From: Apostichopus japonicus
Taxonomy: Eukaryota > Echinodermata > Holothuroidea > Aspidochirotida > Stichopodidae
Reading direction: 5' to 3'
DNA length: 64,000 nucleotides
Assembly: GCF_037975245.1 (NCBI RefSeq)
Contig: NC_092577.1
Coordinates: 4,810,001 to 4,874,000, forward strand
The first letter of the stretch is position 1, and every line of letters starts with the position of its first letter. A program made the translations under genes and the position numbers. This document shows positions 1 through 10,700 of this stretch, piece by piece. Below the pieces are notes generated by a model. It made no database searches. It was not told the DNA's origin and saw nothing but the letters and a program-made list of their open reading frames with translations.

Positions 1-1174
1 GTAGGGACAGGGTACAGAAAATGACATTAGAGATGTAATTGGCAGGCTTCAAAGTGAAGAGCCAAACGACATCGGCAGGTCGATCCTGATACACCTCCCC
101 GATACAGACGCCTGCGACTCTGCGGTCATCCCTGGCAATAATAAGGCGACCACCACTTAATGAGAGTACACCGATGGTACTGCTTGTATCATAGACCAAC
201 TCTCCGACGCTACCATCTGGCGGGTATCCAATAAACTCAAATGAACAACCCGACGGCTCGGCATTACGAATGGCCGTTTTAGAATCCTTCACAGCCAATC
301 TCGCATTGCTAACGATATCTTGCATAACATCTCTCCCCACTGTGCCAGTTGAAGCCGACGAGACGTTACTAAGCTCTGTCAACCTAGTGTGTGCCCTTTG
401 CAGTATTTGGAGGTGTACATCGGTTCCTATATTACCCCCCTCTTGGGTTCCTCCTTCGATTATTTCCAAGTATTGCTTCTTTCGCTGTTCTGCGAATGTC
501 AGTGCTCGATCGTGAGCGGCGAATATTTTCAATCTGACTTTCTCCGCCTGTTCGACGACTTTTCCACCTTCGACTAAGCCTTGACCTAACGTCATGTTAT
601 CTTTGAGATTAGAGAAAGCTGCCCCGAGTAGCAACAGTTTCAGTTGGACCCGGATAAGTGCCGCTTTCTCCTTGACTGGAGTAACCTTGTGATTCTGCCG
701 GCGACATTTCGTAGCGATACACTCTCTACAGACGGTATCTTCGCATTGTTCACAAGAGGCCTCCAGTTTCACGCCTGGATGGCGCACGCAGTTTGGTACC
801 TTCTTTTCAGTCTCTTTTGGCGCTCCACCACCGACGCCGGCAGGGGCAGCCTCTACCCGTCTGGTCGTGGCTACGTTGGCGGGTTGTGGTTGTGGCTCCG
901 CTGGAGTATTAACTCCCAGGGTACCCCGTAAAGAATCAACGATTGAAATAAGGGCAAAGTTGTCGCGAAGACCTTCGACTCCTTGTTTCCCTAAGTCGTG
1001 TTGCTTTCGACAAACTGGGCAATCGAATGACCCACGACCGACTCGTTCCATTTGTTGCAAGCATACCAAACAAAATGAGTGACCACACGTTAACACTTTG
1101 GGCCTCTTGAAAATTTCGAAACAAACTGTGCATTCAATACTGAGGCGAATGTTTGGCAAGCCCTGGTCTCCCAT
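1..1174 (-). CDS. TRIM-type RING/B-box protein, 3' end outside window
   Basis: The frame is open from an ATG at 1174 to the left edge: 391 codons, no intron, no stop seen. Residues 15-55 form a C3HC4 RING finger with zinc ligands C15, C18, C30, H32, C35, C38, C52 and C55; the last pair reads CPVC. Residues 129-162 form a B-box (C129, H132, C141, C144, C149, C152, C157, H162), with Cys where the penultimate His is usual. Residues about 165-290 are charged and helical, as expected of the TRIM coiled coil. The rest is beta-rich and not recognised. RING plus B-box plus coiled coil is the tripartite motif of E3 ubiquitin ligases; substrate and role are unknown. The start precedes the RING by the usual short distance. 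The missing C-terminus would decide the TRIM class. Confidence 0.88.
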   Translation of the reverse strand, partial: MGDQGLPNIRLSIECTVCFEIFKRPKVLTCGHSFCLVCLQQMERVGRGSFDCPVCRKQHDLGKQGVEGLRDNFALISIVDSLRGTLGVNTPAEPQPQPANVATTRRVEAAPAGVGGGAPKETEKKVPNCVRHPGVKLEASCEQCEDTVCRECIATKCRRQNHKVTPVKEKAALIRVQLKLLLLGAAFSNLKDNMTLGQGLVEGGKVVEQAEKVRLKIFAAHDRALTFAEQRKKQYLEIIEGGTQEGGNIGTDVHLQILQRAHTRLTELSNVSSASTGTVGRDVMQDIVSNARLAVKDSKTAIRNAEPSGCSFEFIGYPPDGSVGELVYDTSSTIGVLSLSGGRLIIARDDRRVAGVCIGEVYQDRPADVVWLFTLKPANYISNVIFCTLSL

Positions 1175-4100
1175 CGTCGGTATTTTTTTTGTTTTGTTTT
1201 GTAATTTAAGTCTTTGTCATTTTCGGAAATCAATATCACATCAAATTTTTCCAACTTGATCCAATGTGGGATTTACCATCAACCCGAATTTCGCGAAATT
1301 AGCAAGTCAATGCAGTATAAGCTATAACAACAGGAAGTCTAGCTAGAACAGTAATCAAATTCCGCCATTGTCAGTCGTTTGACTAATAATGTGTAATAAT
1401 GTAACTGATTTTCACACACAGTGGTCTTACATATGTCATAGATGTTTATATGTCTCTTATTACATCTTCCCAGTGACAAGTTAATTCACAGTTAGCACAA
1501 CAAACAACTTCAAAAAATCCGTACTTGGTCTCCGAGAAAAGTTCCATTCACTAACATAGGTCTTAAAAAGACTAAATCGATTAACATTTCTGCGACATTT
1601 TGAAAAGATAATGTGCACACTATATAAGTTCGAAAGCTCAAGATCATACACACAGCAAACATGTACGGTGTATCCAAAAAAAGAGCCTAGAATCCGTATT
1701 CTCGCTCAAGAATAATAGTTAATTTGTTTTAGCTGAAATAAAACATTCTCACATATATATATCCATAGAAAATATTATATTTGCACTTGACGAACAGCCA
1801 GTCAGCTGAAAATATGAATTCCAGAGGGAAAAGTCCAATTTCCAAACGTTTTTGGTTCAACAACGTTCAGTCCGGAAACAGCGCGTCGGCTGCACACGAG
1901 ACCATACTGTATATGATGTTAGATATACGTACGCTTTACACTGTGCATTTTGACAGCACAGAACACTTCGGTGCCTGCCTATACCTTCACGTAGCCTATA
2001 ATGTTCAATTCACATTTCTGGCAAAGTCGCAATTGCCATGTTTGTTCAAGAGGTGAACAAGGTCTAGCCTATAGCCAAGCACGGTAGAATCCTTTCTAGG
2101 CAGAATGCTGCTTACTCACTCCCGTAATTTAGCAATTCTTTTGGGGAATATCCAGCCCAAAATGAATGGTTTTTTGGTTTCGTTGCAACACTGAGCTGGC
2201 GACTGAATTGTGTCAGCGCTCGGGAGACAATGAGGGGTCACGGCTACAGTACAGAACTTTAAGCGATATAGTGAAGCCTTTTAGAGAGGAACTTTGTTCG
2301 TTTATATATAACTGATTCCGAGGTTTCAGTCATGTTTTCTTGACCTAAGAGTTTATTGTATCCTTTTATAACCTCCTGACCTGCTCCCCAACCCAACAAA
2401 GAAAGTAAAAAGAACTAGCTGGTCGCTTGATGCTATATCATTAAGAGCTAATTGTCTGCCTCGATCATGACCAAACTATGTATATACGTAGGCCTATAGA
2501 AGACTAAAATACAAGTTGTTTATCGTTGTTGGTACTGATTATGATATTATTATCTTCAGGTAATCCATATGAGGACCAGGCAAGACAAGAAAGGGGGAGC
2601 CCCTGGAATGAATTTGGAGGCTCGTGAAAATATGGGGAGGGGGGGGGGGTTCCGAAAAAATATCGGATAGGCTATATGAACAGTGCAAAAAGGGGGCTGG
2701 TGACGTACCCTACGGCCAGACCTGGCTCATGACGTGACTTATGTTTTTGTACTTCCACAGAGGTGAGGCACAGTATATAAGTAGCAGTTTCCCACGAGTG
2801 TTAAACGGTGTTATTAAAGACCTTTCCACGTGGTGGGTCGGTCGCTAACATTTGCTTTTGGAAATACCTAATTTCGACCTTAAATTTATAAATAAATATT
2901 TGTAAAATATTGTCCGTGCATTAGGTCATAACTACTAGTTCAGAGAACCCGACACAGTTCTGAGATTTGGCTGGACGGGGTTGGGGAGGGGTGGGTTGGG
3001 TGTCACTGAGGAGTCAAGCCATACGTTTAGTGCAGGACCACGTAATTATGCATCATTGGTGTTGAAACTTCCACCCTGGGCGGCACAACCACCAACGACT
3101 AAAACGATTGCCCTTAAATCTTGAATCTATAACATGGATATGACGGTTTATGGAACCTGCGTTAGTAGACGTACTAAGCTCTTCATTTGGGGTGCAATCA
3201 TTGCATGGGGTTCTAGTGGAAGCCTAACACACCGTGCGGTGTGTATGGGTATAGGCTGCAATGCAATAGCAATGTTAGGAAAGGCTACCATCGTGGTAGG
3301 CGGAACCCTGGTAGATGATTATGCCAAGGACCCCCACCCTCCCCTTCCTAATTTACCCCTCCCTTTGTCCTTTAGTATAGTACGAAATGTAGAGGACTTT
3401 GTTTGTTTTAATCACATACCTCCAAATGTCCCTAATAGATCTCGTGTCCTGAGACTAGAAGCCCTATGACCCCCTTCTTATCTCGTCTAGCTATACCATT
3501 GGCATTACCGACATTATTTGCAACTGCAACAACTTGATTCCTTTTTTGAGCAAGAGCTTTCTGCATCTTGACAAAATCTTTTGTAACAACGGAAACGAAA
3601 AATGGTTTTACATATTACATGACTTTCAGCTACATTTGCATAATCTGTTCCGTATTCACTCAGTTTTTGTATATGAACGTTTATATGTATGCTGTTATAT
3701 TCCTTTAACGTATTACGGCCTATTGATGCTTTGCGTTATGGATTGCGCAAGCGGTATTCGTCAGGGAATTTCCATGTTGAAATAAATAGTAGTTATGATG
3801 GCGCTGTTTCCCTTTTATTAATAATATATTTACATTTCGTACGTATGGTTGTTTATCGGTGTGCAAAAGAAATTGCTTAAAGTTACAAATATGGGATATT
3901 AATTAACTGTTGATAATAATTACTACATCTTCCGAAAATACCGTTATAATAAACAAATTTGTATAAAGTAAGTTAGACAAATAAATACACATTGTGTTAC
4001 CTATATGAATATTCATGTCGAAGGACTGGTGCGTTCATATTAAGTAACACATATAAGTTTGTCAATTGTTGCTCCCCATCCTTCCCAAAGTTTCCCATGA

Positions 4101-4542
4101 ATTAAAATTGATGAAACGAAAGGATCTTTTATAATAGCCAAGCCACGGCACAGGGGACACCCCCCCCCCCCCTGGAGACAACTGTGGACCTCACCAAATT
4201 TGTTCCATCATAAAATGTGCAAAAGGTCACATGTTAATGTACATGAGTACCGTTTCCCTCCGGCCTTCAATTGTTCCGGCTCCTGTAAACTCATAATTCC
4301 TGGCTTTGGGCCTACGGTGATATGACACTATGGTATGAAACGATAAATATTTACTTTCCTGACATGACGTGATTGCTCCAGCAATAAAATTTAAAACAAT
4401 GTACACGAAATTCTTCTTATATAATACATATATATATAAGCATTTATTTCAAAGTTTCATATCAAAGGTCGAAGGGGCCGGGTTTTTTTTAATCAGTTCT
4501 CATTGCGTCAAGCTAATGAGTATTTATAAAGGTAGGATTACG
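1175..4542. other. intergenic, AT-rich, no gene seen
   Basis: Spacer between the 5' end of the TRIM-type gene and the 3' end of the lectin gene. It should contain the upstream region of the former and the 3' UTR of the latter. Short open frames occur (for example 3134-3469 on the plus strand) but show no domain, splice context or codon pattern. G- or C-runs occur at about 2640 and 4150. Confidence 0.6.
4442..4447 (-). promoter_or_regulatory. candidate poly(A) signal of the Calx-beta/lectin gene
   Basis: AATAAA on the minus strand about 95 bases beyond the stop codon at 4543. The position is reasonable for a short 3' UTR, but the region is AT-rich and a chance match is possible. Confidence 0.4.
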
Positions 4543-4727
4543 TCACGGCAAAGGACATTTGCACACGGCACTTTTCGGTCGGTGGCAAAAATGATTATTC
4601 CAAAGCCCAGGCCGTACATAATTTATTTCTAGACAATGTTCTCTTGTTGTCGGTAAAGCATTGTTTGGTTCACCATGCCGCCAGTTCGTGTACCTCCAAG
4701 GGTCGCCGTTGTCCCATTGCCAGTAAT
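4543..4727 (-). CDS. exon 5, C-terminal half of the C-type lectin domain
   Basis: 185 bases after an acceptor reading CTTCAG, ending in TGA. It encodes residues 208 (split codon) to 268. It contains WRYTNW, the EPN motif at 227-229, Glu237, Cys239, Cys255 and Cys263. The usual WND is WNN, so one expected calcium ligand is Asn. EPN is the mannose-type signature in the family; calcium-dependent binding is not certain with this change. Confidence 0.9.
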
Positions 4728-7700
4728 CTGAAGTGAGTGAAAGAAAATGAACGTTATATCTCAACTTAGAAAAGACTCGTTACCAACATCACATTTAGCT
4801 GATGGCCTCTCGAAACCACTCTTTCCTCGATCCAACTTTTCCCTCCTCCCCTTCTGGTCCTCACTTCTTCTCTAACCTTCGTCCCCCCCCCCCTCCCCTC
4901 CGTCTCGGACCATAGCCAGGAATTCTCGGTTCGGGAGGCACCAACAATTTAAGACGAGGCACAAGACTCTTTTCCTGTAACTTGCGACGATTTTGTAACC
5001 CCTCCTCCCCATGTGCGACTGCTTGGCCACGAGGCTGCCTTCCCGTCTCGGTCTCCTTTTGCGATATTTAGATTTAGTTTTGATTTGGGGTATGCGAACG
5101 ATTGGGGAGGTGCTGAGGACTTTGAAATGGGTGTGGCGAACTTTGTGAGAGGAGTGAAGTTGCTCCATGTTTAATTTACAACAGTACTTTCTTTCTTTGA
5201 ACTTGACTAGCGGTAAATTACAATACTGCCCTCTATTTTTCAATTGCCCGTACTCTCCTTGACGTGGCATTTGATATAATAGCGCTATTATTCAAATTGG
5301 AAGCTTATATTGATAATTATTAAAATAGGTTATGATTAGCCGATGGTTTGATGCAAATAAGTTAGTTATAGGAGTCACCAGATTTTAGTTGTACTTGGAT
5401 GAAAGGTCAACCCATAAAGGCCGCCGCACACTAGCCCAACTAAATCACGAATCGACTCTCAACTCGACTGTCGTTTTACGTGAAAACAAAATCGAATATA
5501 GATACCGTAGTCAGGTAGTGTGCGTCTGCTTAATACGCAGTGTGCGTGTGCTGAGGACTATACAACTGAACACGATTTCGCCCGTTTTAAGTCGTATCGG
5601 CTTCAGTCGGGAAAACTGAATATGTAGCGTTTTCCCGACTGGTGAATGATTGTACAGTGTGCGGGGGTTAACGACTCAAATTGCACAGTTTTAACAAAAT
5701 CTAACCAAATCACGGGGTAATAGGTCTGCGTGTGACGTAAACGAGCTCCAGTCGTTAACAGTAGAAAGTCGTTGTGCGCGCTGATCAGTTGGTCAGTATG
5801 CTGGGTCGGGGGGGGGGGGGGCGGGGGCGGGGGGCGTGATTGGGAGGGTCGGTGCGGTACATGGCTCTTCACGACACTCGAAAACTATGTCATGACCTTC
5901 GTAATCAGTCGGGCAGTGTTCGGCGGGCTTCACGTTTTGTACTTAGTCCGAGTACTTTTAGCACAGGCTACCAAATTTAATTAAAAACAAAACCTAATTT
6001 GGAAGGTTTTATCTTCGTCACAAACGTGAGAATTTTCTTACTTACCGTCTCTGCAAAGGTCAGATCCACCGATCCACGACCTTTGACCTTTCGTGACAGT
6101 ATTTGCTATGAAATGGTTTTCACCTGCAGAAGTGGATGATGCCAGACACGCCTCTTCGTCACTGCAAGCCGACTCCGCAGCTTCAAATGAAAGCGATTCA
6201 TTAATGAACAGGTAACAAGATCTCCTAAAATAGTACCAGCCGTTCGGACAAACTGAAGAAATTTGAAGAAAAAGGAATCGTGGTAAAAACAGAGGGCAGT
6301 AAACACAGGGAAGTTGAGAGAAGGTTTCTTCCCCATCTCAAATTATGAGTGCATGGAATGTTGTCAAAAGAGGCAATTTTTACCCTTGATTTACTTCAAG
6401 ATTATCCCCTTCCCATTCCCAAACGCCACATTCAATTCAATGCGAGGTTTACGCCGAGTGTTGTTCTGAGAGAGGACGGTCCCCGGAAGTAATAATGTCA
6501 CCGGGGTCATCGGGGGTATATACTTTGGGATACAGTGGGACATATAAAGAGCGATACACACAAAGTTAATTCAACGCTTTCCGAAAAGAAAGTGGATTCT
6601 GTATGCATTTCATACCACAAAATCCAACATTTGGTGGTTTTTTTTGTTTGTTTTTTCAACACGTTTCTTTTAAATAACATCTTGTTCACTCTCCACTAAC
6701 ACGTCACTTTTCAATTACTATATTATAAAAAAATGTTCAACAAAAGTGCACTAATTCTATATTAGTTAGTAAAAAAAGAGGACACACTTTTCCACAAAAG
6801 GGGAATTGCTTATGTATATGGAAAAGAAGAAAACAAGAAATTCGGTTGAGAGTACATTAGTAGTGAGTAGACAGGTAAGCAAGAGGCGGATGTAAAGCTA
6901 ACATTACCTTCGTCGTTATCTTCAATAATAACTTCGGCTAGATTAGGCCGTCCAATCACAGTATGGTTATATCTGACGTCACGCAGATGAATATTAAATC
7001 GCTCCTCCCCTTCCATTAACTTATCGTCGATAATACCGACTGTCACGAGGGTTGTGTTCGGCCAATCGTATAACTTGACTGTTTCTTGTGAAAGCGGGAA
7101 ATAATCCTGGCCTTCAGTCGCATCGTCTGGTGTAAGATAAATCTCTGTTGAAGACAGAAATCCAAAAAGAACTAGAACTGCATTTGCCTGCAAATTGTAC
7201 TTGCAGTATTAGGAAGAACTTTTCGGTTGTTCATAGTGTTAGTGGTTAGGCGGACAACACAGCAGGGAGTATAGCCATGTAGGTACCTATACAAAGTGAG
7301 GGCGCTTGTGAGCGCCATGACAGGCTCAGAATAAGTTGGCTACGCAGCTAGCTTCTGTAAATGCAAATGTACAGAAACTATATGGCACTTTAAGTTTCAA
7401 CGTCCAGTTATGTATAGGTTTCGTTCACTTGGCCAGTAATGCCAATATTGTAGCGCGCACGCGCACTGCAACAATCAAAAGCCCGATATAGAACTGACAC
7501 ATTTGACACATGTTTGGTGCTTTTACATTTTTATTCGCACGAGTTTTGTGATTACTTTTGTGTCCGAAAATAACGTTTTCCCTTCCATTTTTCTATCTTC
7601 AAACCACCTCCACACTTCCTTTCGTCCCCTCCCTCCCTCCCCCTCACCTCACCCTTTCGTCCTTTATCCCTCTCCTTCGTGAACAGTTTACAATTGTCAC

Positions 7701-10700
7701 AAACAGCTGTTCACAATTGTATATACACAGCAGCGATTTGTTTATAAATTGGCAACTTAAAACTATCTACAAGGCATCAGGCGACAGGTTCGAGATTGAG
7801 AGAGGGTGTGTGTGTGGGGGGGGGGGACTTGATTCAGATCTTCTTTTTGTGGTGTTGAATTCTCGTCCCCCCCCCCCCGATTTGATTTTGTAGGTTATGT
7901 CCTTTCCCTTCCCCCTCTCCTCCTACCTACCCTCTCACCTCCCTCGCTTCTTACACCATTTATGGACTCTTTTATGTGACCAGCCTCTCTTCCTTTCCAA
8001 TACATGGCTGATGACATTACTGCGCACATGGGACCTTTTTCATTGGTCTATATCGCTTCTTTAGAATGGCTTAATTGAAACTTCAAAATAACCCGTCCAA
8101 CCAAAGAGCCACTACAAAATGACCCGTCCCACCACAATTCAGCCAATATTTATCAGCCAATAATCAGCCAAATAATCAATATCAGCCAAATAACAGCCAA
8201 TATTTCTCATTTGCACCAAATATTATTCTTGGAGCCCCTTTGATATAGCCCACCTTAAAGGGTTCGGTTTACAATACATGGTGAACCCTGTCCATGCGTA
8301 GCAGCTCCCTGTATAACTATGGAAAGCCAAAAGGACAAGTAGCTGCGTCATTTGTTGTCCCTTTTCGTGTTCCATATATAACAACATGAGCGGAGAGTCC
8401 CACTTAGTGTACATATTATATGGAAGTACTTTAGTTACTTTCTATCGGTGTCAACAAACCACTACCGTAACTAATTTATGTCTATAGATACAATTTTGAA
8501 TTTGTCAGAGTTAATTTGTGAGTGGTAGTTTGACCGGTCACGCAATACTTGATCACGTGATGGGAGATCAGTTCTTTCTAATTGGTCGATGGGGAGGGTC
8601 GAGGCCATCCTGTGCTAACAAAAGATAAAATACAAATAAAGAAATAAGGTTGGATAACTGTCAATTGTTGAATATTATCAAAGTGGTGTTTAATATAATG
8701 TTGTTATCATTGACCAAAAAAAGAAAAGGGAAAACGAACTTATGTGGAACAGAGTATCAAATACCACCTGTTACACATAACATATCGTCATTGTACTATC
8801 AGAGGCATAGAAATGTATTGCTGATTGATGGGAATGGGGGGGGGGGGGTGTACACTACTGTCATTAGATGGCGCACAGGGTGACGTCAAGGGAAAGAGAC
8901 CTGGCAGGTGATCCATTAGGTGATGAACCCCACTATGGAACGCGAAAAGGGCAAACTTATTTCGTACGACGTAAGTTTATAGAGAACAGAATTTTAGACA
9001 TCAACGTGAGTTTGAGCAACAGCGTGGTAAAACAGCAGCAACAACTGTAGTTTAGACAACAACAAACTTAGTTTAGACAACGAAATAAGTTTGCCCTTTT
9101 CGCGTTCCATACCCCACTGAAGCTGCATTTATTCCAAGGATATTTAATGTTCTCTTGTTGATCTTTTCTTGGACTAAAATCTGACAAGAAATATTCAATT
9201 TTTGAAACTGGTAACAAAAGTCGTGATTTTTACAAAGCTATATGTGCGTGTGTGTGTGTTTGCATGTCTGTGCAGATGTTACTAAATTGGTTCTTGTCCC
9301 TTGATGAAATATGGAAGTAATATAGTTGATAATGCTTGTAAATCAACAATGGGGATACGACAATACGAGCCTCCATGTCACGGCATTTCTGATGTAAATA
9401 TTAAAAATGATTTCACAATATTCGAATCTGTCAAAAATGTCAAAAATTGATAGTCTTCCTTCAGTCGTTGGGGAAATCTTACGACATCTGTTTTACGAAA
9501 TTATTTACTATTTTATGATAAATCCTGTCCCATATAACGCCATCTGATTACCCAAGACAATAGAATAAAAATGTGATCTTTTGAAATAAACACGCGCTTC
9601 CAAAGACAGGTTCATTTCAACCCAGCTAGGAGTCAATTCTACCAAGCTTCTGCACTAATTACATTTGAAGAGTGTTTAACAATGAAAACAGCTTGGTCTT
9701 TGTTTTAGTGGGCAGTTAATAAATGTGGTCCGGCGTATATTATGCTGAACACATGGGACGGAACCAGCAATATGACCCTATAGGGCGAGGTTGCGAGCGC
9801 GGGGTTAAGTGTTTAAGACTCGTGGGCCTTTGGGTGAGGCACCATGGGGAAGATTTCTGTCATCATTTCGACCCGTGTTTTTTGCAAAGAAAAGAAGGAA
9901 AAACTACACGGAGAGATTTGAGAAATGTACAAATTAAATGAACTATTGTAGAATCGGTAAAGATATGAAGGCGCTACTATACAGGTATATATAGCTTCTG
10001 TTCGTAAAGTATATTGGGATACGTTTGATAGAGTTACTGTAACGGTATTCAGACGTTAACGCAATAGCAGAATGGATTACGTAACGGTCTTAAGTTTTTA
10101 ATCGTTTTTCCGTGTTCCTTCTACGTTCAGGCTGTTTACTCGAATGCATGCAGCCTAAAAAATATCGATAGAAGTGTTAGACACTACCATCGATCCCAGA
10201 AAATACACACACAGCTTGCTACCGTCGGTAATTAGACACTAGTGTACAGTCAATACATTCAGCTACGGTCAATACCCACAACACAGTGTACAACAATACA
10301 GCGATAGACATCTCAGGTCTAGATAAAAGATAACAAGGTATCACGTTTCATTACTGTCTGCATTTTGTAGCGACAAGCAGAAAACTTAACTTGCAAGCAA
10401 CGGAAAGTTAACTTTTTCAGAACGCGGCACGCGGTTTGGGGCGAGTCTTCAATGCCTTTAAGCCCGACGCCGCACACTATACGCTACTGATCATGGAGTT
10501 TACTCTCCGACCCCGGCCTCGCCGTTGCCTTGTTATTAGAGACCTAAGTAGTCACGAATAATCCAGAAATATGCCATGATGGCCTAAATCGACGAGCCCA
10601 TTGGCATGGTGACTTGTTTTCACTGCAATCCTGAGGAGACCGTGAGGATTATCCGGAGTCCAACTCGCTGGATGAGGTCGTGACATCTGACCTTTAGTAG

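Noticed and set aside
936-1133. 65-residue minus-strand frame
   Set aside because: Shadow of the RING-coding frame.
3134-3469. 111-residue plus-strand frame
   Set aside because: No domain, no splice or promoter context, ends in a Pro-rich low-complexity tract.
4872-5270. 132-residue minus-strand frame between lectin exons
   Set aside because: No domain, low complexity at the C-terminus, and exons 4 and 5 join in frame without it.
6810-7193. Calx-beta frame taken as a 127-residue stand-alone gene
   Set aside because: Both ends run across clear splice sites; the middle is exon 3 of the five-exon gene.
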